From positions 18,119,501-18,183,500 of the forward strand of contig NC_088308.1 in assembly GCF_910592395.1 (NCBI RefSeq): DNA of 64,000 bases. Reading direction: 5' to 3'. A program made the translations under genes and the position numbers. The DNA comes from Lineus longissimus. Taxonomy: Eukaryota > Nemertea > Pilidiophora > Heteronemertea > Lineidae. The notes under the pieces are model-generated. The model worked only from the letters and a program-made list of their open reading frames with translations, was not told where the DNA came from and did no database searches. Shown here in pieces: positions 51,801-63,987 of this stretch; the first letter of the stretch is position 1; every line of letters begins with the position of its first letter.

Positions 51801-54800
51801 CCCTTACTTCATCAAACTGAGTCATGCATGCCACTTTTACATGACAGATGGGAAATCGTTTTTCCTTCAAAATTGAATGACATAAACTCTGAAAGTTGGC
51901 TCTGGCCTCTTCATCCCACAAATCTCACCAGGCCAACAAATCCTGGGTGACGAATCTACTGGATAATGAGCTGTTGTGCACATCCATGAAATATTTTAAT
52001 CAGATTTAGTTGGCAGTAATCAAGTCACCTTCACATTCATGTCCATCAGCATGATACGACCAACCATTCTACTCGTGTTTCTCATGGTCCTGGTGGGGCT
52101 ATATTATTGGTAAGATGATGCCTTGCTTTAAAGCCCAGGGGATGAACAATCAGATATATAATTCTGAAATTCAATTGCCAATAGACGTAATGCCAGCGAT
52201 ACAATGTTTGTGTACTTTGCTTGTAAAATGAGAAAACAGTCACACTCAAGACAATCCCGCTTCAAACATCTCGTCGTCTGCAACATGATTGCCAATTAGA
52301 ACTATTGGAAGAGCTCATTTTAATCCCTTCAATTCGTATTCAAATATGGGCATCATATCATCAATGGTTTCATGTGACACATCAATTACATTCGAAAAGC
52401 AGCAGAATGTCTTAGTCTGCATGTTCCAAGGCCCAAGGCATAGTTATGCTTAAAATGGCAAAGGGAATTCTCTAGTTGAAACACCAGGCTAAGTGCAGTC
52501 ATCCCTATACCTAAATGTATGCAATATTGATACATTTTCAGAACAAGAGGTGATTGACATCTTCACCACAAGAACAGATTCAGATTTGCTGACTCGAGCT
52601 GCAACCACATTGCATGATCACCTCATGCACACATCACAAGCCATCGCAACTGAAATGACGGTCACAAACTGTTCAATTTCACAATATCCTTCAGGGACAC
52701 CTACCAGAGAAGTTGATTTGGAAATCAATTACCAGTGGGGCCGGTAGCAAAATGTGTGCTGCGGCATCTCTTAAGATTGCCATGCAACTAAGGAAGGATG
52801 TTGGGGAATAATTTAACGATTTTCACCACAGAGGTAGTTCATTGTCTTTAAGGAATTAGGGTACAAAGCAAGATGGGAATAGTGGAAGGGACTTTGTCTG
52901 GCAATTTGGATGAGTGACTCATACAGGACAAAAGCTGGAAAATCACAATGCTGTATCAGGGAATTAAAGAAAGATCAGAGATACTGAACGCCAGGAATAT
53001 CCAGCAGAAAAATCTTTGAAATCTTTGACCAGACCAGACCAGTGCCCAAACTGCATGAACTATTTAATTGTGGTCACTTAATTTCAAGTGATTGGGTATT
53101 ATCCACTTGATATTCTATCCAGACAGACTGGCTGCAGTGTCAAGTTTCTCGTGGGTGGTCATGGGTTTATGATGACGCTGAGTCACTGACCACCCCCCTG
53201 ATCAACGATTCCTTTAAATGATTTGTCAATGCAGTATGGTGTGGTCCAGTTGAGACATTGTTCTCCTTGAATTCATGTTGTGAACTTAGGGAAGAAGGTC
53301 ATTCTGCAAAGAGGAGGAACCTGCCAGCAACTTAGGGTTGATAGGAGTCTGGCTTAGGGTGAAAGAGTAAAATTATGTAATGAGAATAAAAGAAGGAATA
53401 GCCCACCACAGTGAGTATAAGCCTGCACATTGTGCGAGTCGCTTTTGACCACATCCTCACGATTTTCTCAAGTCATGGAATCAAAAAAGCATGATGGTAT
53501 AGTCACAAACTGTTTTGACATTTTCGAAATTCGGCTACAATAAATGGCAGTCCTTGTTATTATGCTTCTCTATTGATCACAAGAAATTGTTAGGAAAGAA
53601 CAATACAGCCCATTGGAGTTTTTTGGAAAGGATGACAACAGCTTTGGTCATCCACACCAACGAGATTAGATTGAAAAGCATGACAGGGGTCCAGCAAGTT
53701 TTAAAGAGTTCCCTGAAATACCATTCACAGACATTTTGCTCTCACACTGCCTTATGGCTTGGTCAGAATAACCAATCGAAACATAAAATTACCAGGAAGC
53801 TGCTGACTGATGTTATTTTATGAAGTATGACAACATGATCATGAAAACACATTTCATTTCACATCAATAAACTTCTGCAAATTTTGAATGGGGTTTTGTT
53901 ATAATTACATAAAAGATCTGAGTGGAAATTTTGGTTTGTGTTGCAGTAATAATCAATATGGCCATCAATTGTATTGCACAAGCACATCACTGAGGATAGG
54001 CTGGGCTATAAGCGCATGTAAGATGCCACATTTCAAGGTTGTGGAGGAGAGCTCTGTATGAAAGATGAGCAGATTACATGACTACAAGTTACCAGAGAGA
54101 AGGCTGACTTAACAAGATGTATACATAGATCCATGCCACTGGTTGCTAGGGTGACCATCAATTATCACCAACATTCTATGAGCAGACAGTTTGTCCCCGA
54201 ATCCCACACTTAGTCAGTTAGTAATCGTTGACGAGGGAATCTGGCTTCTTGCTAAATGCTGGCTTAGTGATTGAGTCATCTAGATGAGGATGTGGCATCA
54301 CTATTCTGTGCTTATGACTTGCTAACTATCCCTCCGAGAGTCAAAATGCATGTATGCTGCCACTGATATAACACTACTGCTAGCGGTTATGACAGCTTAC
54401 ACCAAAAATACTGTCATGCAGTCGAGGTGTGCCTCTTACACTAAAAATACAGTTTACACGTGCTTGAAGAAAGCAATGCTTTACATGTGCTTGAAGAAAG
54501 CAATGCTTTACACGTGCTTGAGGAAAGCAATGCTTCACACGTGCTTGAGGAAAGCAATGCTTCACACGTGCTTGAGGAAAGCAATGCTTCACACGTGCTT
54601 GAAGAAAGCAATGCTTTACACGTGCTTGAAGAAAGCAATGCTTTACACGTGCTTGAAGAAAGCAATGCTTTACACGTGCTTGAAGAAAGCAATGGTTTGT
54701 GTTTAGACTGCATGGCATCAATGCTCACTGAAACAGGAATCATAAGAATTGATTTCACTGCACTGATGCTACAGGTGGTTGTTTTGAGTCTAATCGCGCT

Positions 54801-57800
54801 TGGTATGTGGCTGACAAATGGCTACATTCCCGCCGATCATGATGATATGATACTCAGAACAGTTTGCTTCAATAGATGATATTATGATATCATGGGTTGA
54901 GTTGCTAAACATGAAAAACAACATCAATGTCTAAAGAGTTACTCTGTGATCGATGGAAATGCCAATACCTGTGATCAATCTGAATTATGCGATAAAGCAT
55001 GCAACTAGAACTGCCATCTGCAGGAATAGCATTATTGGCTTTTCACACCACTATAGTTGTACTATATTGTTATCATAGAGGATGCACAACATTCCGACTC
55101 CCACTTTAACTCAAAGGTGGTTCCCTTTCTATGTACAACATCATCAGTTGAGTTTAACAGTCCCCTGTGGCGAACTCACTTGACAACCGATTCTCGACAG
55201 AACTATTCTAGGCAGACTGATGACCACACCCTCTCCAGAAACTGCCTCACACTCACAGCGTAACTGTAATTGTGATCAACCCAATTGTGATTTTTATTGA
55301 ATATCAATTGAAGATAAATTTACTCATTTTGTAATCACTTGTATATTGTAGAGCATAGAGTGACTGCTAAATACATCTATAAACTTTTAAACGAAGGATA
55401 TCCCTGCCGCATGGCAACATGTCGCATCCACTAACTCACTAATAGATAATACCATATGATATTGCACATACCGGTTACCAATCTATACTTGTGGTTACCC
55501 ATATTTTGAATTCTTTTCTTCATTTGGCACCTCTACTTTTCAAATATTCAGATTCCCATGGTACTGACATCAAAAACCTCAATATTTTGCAATAATGATT
55601 ATGGTTCCAGATTAGCTGTCCAGGTACCCCAAACTGAATCCATATTCCAATATTTTGAGAGTCTACATTATTGATGCTGCGCTAAACTAGAGTACCCAAA
55701 ATGAAGTTGTTGCAGGGGTAGTTTGGAACAATACTATGGATTGGTTGTTCAGGGTGGATCAGTTTGTAGTTGGGATTAGCAAGCCATGAATGGCACCAAT
55801 GTAAATATTAGTTCACCAACAGGTGGACCTCATGAAAGTTTAATCATTTGGAAATTAATGTAGTGGACTTCACATGGAAGTATATCTGAGGGTGTTTGGC
55901 GTAGATCCAGCAACTTCCCGCTATTTAATCCGCAAGGTGCAACACGAACTTGAAGACGCCGAGGAGTCTGCTGATGCACCTGATAATGCCCTAATTGGGA
56001 AACTCCTTGCCAAGAGCAGGATTTCCGTGTCTGTTGGACGCATGCATCAGGTCTCGTGAATTTCTGTTCAACATTTCCAGCTGCACTACAAAACCACTGC
56101 AGAGATAAAGTCTACATTTTAATATTGCATGTGACATGGGATGCTACATCTGGACAAATACAGTGTATGGAAAAAACAGCTGACGATTCCTTACCTTTAA
56201 GATGGTACTCCCCGCTATCAAGGTGCTCCACATAAATCGTATCATGCACACTCTTATTACACTCTAGAAGATCCTTCGCCTTCACCTTATATCCTACAAG
56301 TCCATATTCACCCTTCAGGACAAGCAAAGGGCGATTGAGTAAAACTACCGCAAATTTTTCCTTATCCGAAACCGTGCTACTTGTGGCATACAGGTGTCCG
56401 TTCATTTTTGCTGTGATGTAATTTTGGTTTGAAGCACGGAGGGTGATCTTGCCGTCATCAAGCCAGTTGAATTCGAACAGCGTATCAACAGAACTGTAAC
56501 GAGAAGAAGGGTAAGCGGTTGAGATGGGAGTCTGTCTTTCAAGCAATAACAAACTGAATCAACTTTTTGACGCAAAAAATGATATAAAGCATATCAATGT
56601 CAATATGATTTCGCTTCATTTTCAATGCATCGAGTACTGTAAACCAACACATTTTCCTGCCTTTCTTCTATTTTAATTAGCGATTTGGGAAAAACTATAT
56701 ACAGACAGATAATTGGAATGCTGCTTGCTGATGATATCAGTGAACATATTCCAAAAACAAGTACGAATAACAGTAGTGACTCTTCTTATTAGGAGACTCT
56801 GCCAACAATTTCATAAATTTAGAGCTTGAAAATACAAATTAAAATGAAAGCATGTGTAAGGGGTAGCATCAGATGATATAATGATAATGAAGAGATATGA
56901 CAGGAAAAGTAACGGGGAGGGTACTGGGCCTTAAACAATTTAAAATGGAATATCATAGTCTTTAAAAACCAGGCCATTTTAGGTCATTTTCTGACCAGAT
57001 GACATAAACTGATGGAGACTGACTAAAGATAATCCATGTTTTATCCATAATCGATTGCAACAGTCACCTAATCCGCTTTAATCGGGAGAAAAACGATGAT
57101 CTCTTTCCCACAGCTGATCCAGGGGTACTCTGACAGTCTTGCAGTCTCTATCTGGTGCAACTAATAGCAGTATAGGGACATGACATGATTGTGTCCTGAA
57201 CATTTTTAATACATTTACAGGAGAAACCAGTAATTTCTAAACACAACAAGTACAACAACGGCCTCCACATTCCCCTCACCCAGGGTAAATTTTCAATGCG
57301 CTAACTTTATGTAAACACTGACAACCAGCTAAGAACATAAAAGTATGTTTGAAAAGTCACTTACAAACTGCCAAAGACGGACATAAACGTCCAACGCTAC
57401 TGTGTTCACATACTTTTTCTGGCAAAGGGTGTTGATATTTGTAAAAGTGAATGTAATGTAAGCTTACTGTAAAACAAGTTGCATGATATGAGGTTGTGCA
57501 AGAGCTGGAAACAAGGTTGGTTACTTCATTTCTGTGCACAGGGACGAGGTTGTTAATTCCATTATTGTGCATAAACGTAGCCATCTATTCTAGGGTTGTT
57601 GAGAATGCTACTTGTTGATGATGGGAACTGCCACGTAATGATTCATTAAACGTTCGTTTCCCATCAGGAACGACGTAAAATTTACAATATGATGGTCGTA
57701 GAGGATATGTCTGTCATATATATTCTATTAACACCTACTGTATTGAGTAGTTAGAGGACCCAGCTATAGATCCTGCGGCTTGAAGTACCCCTAAAAATGA

Positions 57801-58445
57801 CAGCTTGTAAAGACAAATGGCACTCGAAATTGCCCAAACCAGCCTGGCGTCAAAATTCATTATATCACACCATAACTTAGCTGCTGAAAACTACAAGTGC
57901 ATGAAATTAGTTGTGGTTTCACTAATATTTCTGACATGCCATTATTATATCTAAAGGTTAACAAATATGCATACATTCAAAATAAATAAGTTAAACCTTA
58001 TAAGGCCGGAAAGGTGTTGCATGTATTCCCATTCTATTTGTCTACAGAATCCGCTGTTCGTCTCAATATTTCCGCTGGCCAACTAAAACGACAAGCCCTA
58101 TTGTATATTTTCGTGTCTATCAAAGGTCATGGAAGTAACAGAGGTGCATGAAGTTGTCAGATGACCTTATCAAAGGTGTCCAATCGACAACCGTGGGGAA
58201 CCGATTTCTGGTAACAATAGACCAGCCTGATCTTTTCTGACTGATGAAAATTATTATGTGATGATTGCAATTCATCCCTCTAAAATTTGTTGAGAAAATA
58301 TTTAGGCAAATATATTGTGGCCAGTAACCAGTATATTTATTCGACTGAGCACCCTGTTATTGAGTTTCAAACTAAGAAAGTCATAGAAATGAAGATGCAT
58401 CGAGAGAATCCTGCAAGGTCGGCTTACCGTTTGCGAAGGGCTTCA
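42658..58445 (-). CDS. Fascin (actin-bundling protein), C-terminal part; N-terminal exons outside the window
   Basis: Resolved exons in coding order: candidate microexon 58428-58445, then 56195-56493 and the terminal exon 42658-42863 (stop at 42658-42660). Fascins are about 490-aa proteins of four beta-trefoil domains that cross-link parallel actin filaments in filopodia and microvilli. The two main exons give about 168 residues matching the last third of fascin: DTLFEFNWLDDGKITLRASN, YITAKMNGHLYA, LLNRPLLVLKGEYGLVGYK, then SNGKYWMVGDDAS, KFRFEFRDHSKFAIKAPNGR and the C-terminus GATMWEY (vertebrate fascin ends ASLWEY). The intron between them is 13.3 kb and packed with repeats. No exon for the first three domains was found up to 64000, so the gene is truncated by the window edge. 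Confidence 0.92.
45779..45860 (+). repeat. tRNA-derived SINE head
   Basis: AGTGGCTCTAGTGGGTGAGC (A-box-like TGGCTCTAGTGGGTGAGC) is followed about 30 bp later by GGTCATGGGTTTGAGTTGAC (B-box-like GGGTTTGAGTTG). Spacing fits a tRNA promoter. The acceptor stem does not pair, so it is a SINE rather than a tRNA gene. Confidence 0.6.
46127..46349. mobile_element. 223-bp palindromic MITE, copy 1 (loop orientation a)
   Basis: Near-perfect 100-bp inverted arms run from TGTGACTCGCTCTACCAAAA to TTTTGGTAGAGCGGGTCACA. They contain CGCTTGTCGCATCTGAACTT and AACAACAAGT/TTTGTTGTTCATTTCCC blocks. The 23-bp loop reads CTATTACAAACTGATTTGGT followed by CAC. It has no coding capacity. Its partner is at 47842-48064. 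Confidence 0.93.
47842..48064. mobile_element. 223-bp palindromic MITE, copy 2 (loop orientation b)
   Basis: It has the same length and arms as copy 1, differing by a few substitutions. Its 23-bp loop, GTGACCAAATCAGTTTGTAA followed by TAG, is the exact reverse complement of the loop in copy 1. The flanking sequence is TT on the left and TT on the right, but a longer target-site duplication is not evident. Confidence 0.93.
50751..51158 (+). other. Unexplained 135-aa ORF in the fascin intron
   Basis: A continuous frame beginning MEVLGCSNVTTDGSTLVTVD, with a middle ARLAGKRMGARLLDLAKGAG. I do not recognise it, and no clear splice sites or family motif accompany it. It could be a chance ORF in a GC-richer stretch or a fragment of an old repeat. 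A tRNA-SINE lies about 450 bp downstream. Confidence 0.2.
51615..51705 (-). repeat. tRNA-derived SINE head
   Basis: On the minus strand, CCATGGCGAAGTGGTTAACA (A box TGGCGAAGTGGTTAA) is followed about 30 bp later by CCCAGGTTTAATCCCGGGG (B box GGTTTAATCCC). This is a classical tRNA-SINE 5' region. Body and tail were not delimited. Confidence 0.7.
52039..52109 (+). other. Possible nested first exon with a membrane segment
   Basis: ATG at 52039 opens MSISMIRPTILLVFLMVLVG followed by LYYW and a GTAAGATG donor. A short basic start, about 18 hydrophobic residues and an immediate donor resemble the first exon of a type II membrane or secreted protein. No acceptor-flanked continuation was recognised on this strand, so it stays a candidate inside the fascin intron. 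Confidence 0.2.
54456..54695. repeat. 27-bp minisatellite carrying CACGTG in nearly every unit
   Basis: Nine units of CACGTGCTTGARGAAAGCAA followed by TGCTTYA. Eight start with the palindromic E-box CACGTG and one with CATGTG. As the period is a multiple of three, all frames stay open and give repetitive ORFs on both strands (CLKKAMLYT, LEESNALHV, LLSSSTCKA). It lies in the fascin intron about 1.5 kb from the penultimate exon. Confidence 0.95.
55874..56059 (+). other. Unexplained 61-aa ORF antisense to fascin, next to an exon
   Basis: The frame reads MEVYLRVFGVDPATSRYLIR, then VQHELEDAEESADAPDNALI, and ends GRMHQVS. Composition and codon use look more coding-like than the surrounding AT-rich intron (balanced charged residues, higher GC). 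A donor-like CATCAG|GTCTCG lies near its end. I do not recognise the family. It could be a single exon of a nested plus-strand gene or an old inserted fragment. Confidence 0.25.
56195..56493 (-). CDS. Fascin penultimate coding exon
   Basis: Acceptor TTCTCGTTACAG and donor GTAAGG; 299 nt. It begins SVDTLFEFNWLDDGKITLRA, collinear with human fascin [20 protein letters not shown], and runs through LNRPLLVLKGEYGLVGYK to EHLDSGEYHLKG. Confidence 0.93.
58428..58445 (-). CDS. Candidate 18-bp fascin microexon
   Basis: A pyrimidine-rich acceptor (TTCTTTCTATTATATCAG) is followed by TGAAGCCCTTCGCAAACG and a GTAAGCC donor. Its 18 nt preserve phase. It joins to the exon at 56493 to read EALRKR-SVDTLFEFNW, which lies where vertebrate fascin reads ASSKNAS before CYFDIEW. 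There is no transcript support here. Confidence 0.35.
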
Positions 58446-61400
58446 CTGATATAATAGAAAGAAGTTATAGTTGATCAGATGATGAGAAAGACATGATATA
58501 TTGAATGTTTGTGATGTAATGTGAAATGCTTTTGAACTTGTTTGTAAACGAAAAGGGGAGATTCATGGAAGAAAGGTCAAAGACGCAGAAGTGCACAGAA
58601 TTTAAGGCCTGGGAGGTGCTTCGTCCCATTCATTAGCTTGAAAAGTACATGTAGGCCTACTGCTCTACTTTTGTCGCTGCGAATTATTCACGCAAGACAA
58701 GAATAATTGTTGTTTAAAAGCAAATAGTTGTGACCAACCAATGATCATTCATAGGGCAGGGTTGAGAGCAAGTACACTTTCACTACCATTGTCAAATTAA
58801 TTTGGGTAATAGAAATTCCCTGTATAAATTAGTATGTACAAAGGTCATGAGTATTATGATCAGAAATAGAATATCGCTTTTGTTAGAAACCATGAATTAA
58901 AGGCACAATTTTCGTATTACTTCCGAAAATTAAACCATTTTGTGTCTGCTCATGCAACTACCATTCTTTACGTCCTTGAGCAAGGCATTTAACCATACTT
59001 GTTGGTTCCACCAACAAGTATAGGCAGGTTTACAGCAGCCCGCATATATCATTTCTCCGACATAATAAAATATTTGTCTTCGAAACATTGGCAAGTGCAC
59101 AGACACAACTTGCCAGACCCACCCAAACATTATAGTTAATTCAAATAGATTATGGTTTGAAGAACAACATCAGGAAGAAGGTAGCATCAAACACAGGGGT
59201 GGGGCCAAGGTTGGGGGAGGCTAATTCCATGATGAAACAAGGCACTCGGCCTGGGAATCATCCATCTGTAGAGAAAGTACATAAAATGAGTTCCCTCCCA
59301 ATTAATGCAAATTATTTTCGTCTGTAACATCAGAAAATTAGAGATACGTCTAGTATTTCCTTTATGTCACCAAGTAACACGCTAGTAACCATGCCAACTG
59401 ATATGATTTTATCAGAATTCATAGCTCTGGCAGGAAGTAGTAAAACTGGGTGTGTCCATAGAAATCAATGAGCAGTTTTAACATACAATGCTGATGAGAA
59501 TTAGTGTACCGGTATGCATATAATGCTCCAGTTTCACTGTTTTAAGATCATTTCTGAATATTTAAGAATTTCGAGATATTATGCATATTGTTGTATGATA
59601 ATGATACCATTCACAATTGTCGATTTGGCTAGAGAATGGGTTGGCAACAAACATCAAGTTGTCAGATGGTCATGACGTCTTAGCCTTTTTGTCGATTTTG
59701 TATTATTGACATGATCTTAGACTGGTGAAACTAGAGTATATGTGTGGAGCTGAATGAGAAAATGAACTAAGTAAATTGAAAAGCAAACTAAATGCAGATT
59801 TGAAAAAAAACATGCCGAAATTGCTTCACTTGTGAAATAAAATGTTCACTTTTGGGGGTTATGGGTCAGGTCCTCTGAGGGTTAAGTTCACAAGTTTTAA
59901 TGCAGGCGAAGATCAGACTCGTGCTTTGTAATGTTAGTGTCAATAGCTATTGGCCCCTGGCACTGCCCAAGGTGGCAGACGCACAAGTCAAACAATACCA
60001 GTTCTTCCTCTAAATTTCTGCAAACAATGCAATTTTTTTTAAGGTTTGAGTCAGAATACCTATGCTCTATATCCATGTCTGCTAAAAGGATGGTGTGACA
60101 GCGTGAAAGACCAGTCTCCACAGTTTCCCAGTGGGAATCATACGGGTGTCATTTGCAATAAGGGAGACTATAGATTCCCTCGTTGGCTAAAGTGTAGGCG
60201 TATATATATTAAAGTCAGCCACCTAGATTCAACTGACAACCTCAGTCTATCTATCAGATGAGCTGATTGCATATTAACACACTCATACTATCAACCTACA
60301 CAAATGATAGAAACGTGTCAGGGGACATTATTTAATGGGAGAGTAATTACATGGCTAATTACTCTTAGTATTTTTGTAAACACTCCCAACATATCACAAC
60401 GATTGATTTTTATTCTGGATCATTATTCTCAATCAAACAGTTTGGCATATCACATGTATCGCCTGACCAGTTGACATTACTTTCAATTGAACCTGTTGCT
60501 ATGATTATGGGCGATGAACTGATTTCAATGGAATCTTTTTCACCAGGAAAATCATGGTTAATGATGAAATATGAATAGTGAAGGAAAACCCTCATTGATT
60601 TCTTGAGTGAAAGTATCTGACAAGAATCATGAAATAAAATTTCATCAGCCTCAGGAGGATTCCCTAACACATTTAAGGACATAATTCACCAGGAAGGCAT
60701 TCTAACTTAGCACACCCTGGATTACATTAGCTGTGTGTTAAGTAGGTGAAAGATATTTTTGATTCCCACCCTAGCCTATCAATGTTATTTTATAGTTAGA
60801 CTTAGCCATATATATTCAAAGTTTACTGAAAGATTTAGGACAATGAAAACAAGAATGATTCCAGAGAAGTTTAGGCCTATAATCCAAACCATTATGTTCT
60901 GTGTCTCTGGGGTGTTCAGACTGGTGCATCAAACCCAAAGCTTTAGCACGTAGGCTAAAGCGCTAAGCTAAACAAAAGGAATTTAAAAGAGGGCAGTAAG
61001 TTCATGGTGAACCACTGTCGCCTTGAAATAATATTGACACATAGTGACCTATCTATGAATGATTCTGTAACATGTTAGACATTGCCAACACAATTACAAA
61101 GCAATTATCATTCTCACTTATTTTCGAAACATCGTGAAGCATTTTCTTCTTCGGGTAAAACGACATTCGCATACTGATAATGAACACTGCACAGTTCTCC
61201 AGCAGTTTTTATGCTGAAATGTGTTTGAGTCGAGTGAGAGAAACAGGGCTCGGGTGGGACAAACCATAAGGTTCATGACTTAGCCCTCCCATGGTCTAGA
61301 CTCAAAACACTGGGTCAGTCAATGGCCGTGGAGTGCTAACAACATTACCTGTGATGGTGGTATAGGTCTACTGTGAAAATGCAATCTGCAAACAACTAGT

Positions 61401-63324
61401 ATTGATATTTGACCATGACAAATATCTGAGCAAACCCTAAAATGATGAAAAAAACCTGAAGCTTTTTGAGCTTTTGAAAAACCTCCACTCCAGGGTGGTA
61501 TTTCTTGACAAACCTAAGGGCTGCATATAGCTAAGGCTGCATATAGTGCGCCCAAAACTTAAGTTTAATTTATTTTAAAGAATGTACAATGTAGGAGGAA
61601 TCAGCACATCTCTTAAATATAGGCCTATCTTGTTCGGCTCCCTTCAGAGTGATCTCTGTATCAATAATGCAATTTCTTCGAAAAATCTTCTTGACTTACC
61701 TTCTATTAAGCTAAAGAGAATACATTTTGCAACTTAATTGATATTTGACACTACATGCAATGTTTAAAAGGCCAGCGACTCACTTACACATTTTTTATAC
61801 CATTTAGGACATCAATTTCAATATAGTGAAGAGCCAAGCATACAATTGTTACCACATGGAATTGAGAAATACCAGTCTCTGACAACAAAATAGCACTTGT
61901 GACTTTTTGGTAAGAGATGGTCCGAGGAACCAACAATAACAAACATACAAAAGAAGAGACTGATAGCACTGAGTGCTGTGTCAGAGTGGCTACTGGCATG
62001 CATGTGACAAGTAGAAGACTATAGTCTATGGTTTGAAAGACACACACGTATCAAACTTATATCATTTATCACTTTGAAACACACCTACTATTCACTTCAT
62101 GCTTGAGAACAACATCAGTCTCCATATACATGTAGCTTCTATAGCCGACCACACCCAAATCAAAACTGCAGTTCTACGACTCCCAACTGGGTTTTTGCGA
62201 CAAAATTCTTAACTCCATAGATTTCAACCGATTTACCAACCTGAAATTTACCTTTGGAATAAAAAATGCTTTGGTGCATGGAATAAGTAAACGAAATAAT
62301 TAAATTGGGTGTGACTGAAATGATAGTCAAATCATATAAATGCTCTGCTCTTAAGAAGAGACTGGATAATGTTTTATAAAGTAAATGACAATAAAATTGA
62401 AGAAATTTGAAGAAAAAAAGTCTGTATTCAACAAATCAGGTCCTGTACTCCATGGATGCTACAATGAAATGTCCCAAGCAGACACCACTCTATTCAGGAC
62501 ACTCTAAATTAAAGGACATAGCGTTTATCTCTCTGCAGTTGGGAGTATTCTAAATGGAAGTCTACTGCCAATCAATTACTGATAACAAATATCCAGAGCG
62601 TTTTATTCATCATCACACATAATTCAAATGATGCTGGGCAAAGCATGCAGAACAATGGAATGCAAGGTACAATTTCAGCATAAAAAGATACAGGAATTTA
62701 ACTTCAACAAAAGCACTGCTGTGATCACTCCATGAGGTAATTTGTAGTAAGTAGTGCATGGCTAGTTCCCACTGTGTTCCAAAGTCTAGCAATTTTACCA
62801 TCTAAGTTGGGGAGTGTTGCCCTACTGGCTAAGATGCAATGTCACTACCCTAATTCGTTGTTGTTTTTCCCTGCCTACATGCAGTAGTTCCCAATTCGAA
62901 AGTCTAGGAAAGCTTTTACTATTTTGATGCCCTATACTGGCAAAGATACAAACTACCCTAATTTGGTGATGCCTCGTCAAAGAACTGATGCCCTACTCTT
63001 TCAAGACAGATGCAACAACTACACTGATTATATGTATAAAACTACCCTGATTTGCACAACATGAAACAACATGACAAATGAGTGCACTTTAGGTTATGAA
63101 ACTATCCTAACCTGTCCTCAGTCCTGGAAAGAAGAACAAGACCAAATGTATTAGATTTCTTTGCTTAAATAAAAATCATTATGTCTGAGGTCTTTAATGA
63201 CCAAGTCGATTTTACCTTTTCAAAATAACAAAACAGAGGATGAATCAGAAACAGTAGACAAACAAATGATAATGTTACTTGAAGCCTTCAAAATAAGTCC
63301 TTGAAACTGTCTCACTCTGACTCT

Positions 63325-63435
63325 ATGTAATTTGCAGAATCAGACCCTTCTCGAAGCGTTTACTCTTTAGATCAAAGAGGTTTTTGAGCTGTTCTTGTCT
63401 GAGGACAAACTGGTCAAGTTGTATAGTTTCGTTCC
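63325..63435 (-). other. Possible terminal exon of unknown function
   Basis: After an AG (CACCTCACAG) the minus strand reads NETIQLDQFVLRQEQLKNLF followed by DLKSKRFEKGLILQIT and a TAG stop. The segment is rich in Leu, Gln and charged residues, like a short coiled coil. No family was recognised and no upstream exon was linked. It is inside the region expected to be fascin intron. Confidence 0.22.
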
Positions 63436-63627
63436 TGTGAGGTGGTGAAAACCTAGACAAATCTCAAAACGGCAACACTTTGGTACGAAATATGTTGTGA
63501 CCAATTTCCACATTCTTTCCAATCAGCAGTAGCTGAGTGATCATCAGTGTTGCTAACACTCAGTCTACAACAACCATGAACTACATCATTTCTTATAGAA
63601 AATCCTACTTCTCCTGATCGCGGAATG

Positions 63628-63987
63628 TCAAGAAACACCGGTTCCTTCCTTGGTAGAATAGCCCACATATGTCACAGCTACAATCACAAAATGATGGAAG
63701 AAATGACCAACTACAGCCAAATCTTTTTGGGTCCAATGATGATCAAGGATGCTTTTTATGATGAAAATGTCACAGCTAGACCACTGGACAACCATTACAA
63801 AGCATCTTGACCTACCAACGTTTTTAACCTTGCTTATATCACCAACAAAGTGCGTCACTATGCGGATGATATCTTCATTGATGTTGCCACACCCCACTAC
63901 TACCAATAGTTGCACTACTGGCCAAAGAACACAACCCTGGCCAAGAACCTGTAGGGCTCTATGGCAGAACTCACTTACGACAGCCAT
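63628..63987 (-). other. Unexplained ~119-aa open frame at the window edge
   Basis: The minus-strand frame begins MAVVSEFCHRALQVLGQGCV and ends near the 63628 side with TKEGTGVS. It is unusually hydrophobic and His-rich. The opposite strand also has a long frame (MSRNTGSFLGRIAHICHSYN...) interrupted by three stops. It is probably a non-coding or repeat-derived open stretch; the sequence beyond the window would be needed to judge. Confidence 0.18.

Larger units (their letters stand above)
42864..56194. other. 13.3-kb fascin intron
   Basis: It contains two palindromic MITEs (46127-46349, 47842-48064), SINEs (45779-45860, 51615-51705), a 27-bp minisatellite (54456-54695), CAT-rich and C-rich low-complexity tracts (about 44515-44700) and several unexplained plus-strand ORFs, of which 50751-51158 (135 aa) and 52039-52109 (signal-anchor-like) are the most notable. 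No nested gene can be assembled with confidence. Confidence 0.6.

Noticed and set aside
50481-53823. Several 60-135-aa plus-strand ORFs in the fascin intron as a nested multi-exon gene
   Set aside because: No consistent chain of splice sites and phases could be built, and none of the translations resembles a known family.
54350-54879. Four overlapping repetitive ORFs of 105-139 aa on both strands
   Set aside because: The 27-bp period keeps all frames open; this is a minisatellite, not a repeat protein.
63838-63900. YADD followed by IFI in the plus-strand translation, recalling a reverse-transcriptase active site
   Set aside because: The frame has stops on both sides and the surrounding residues do not follow the RT palm motif order; chance match.
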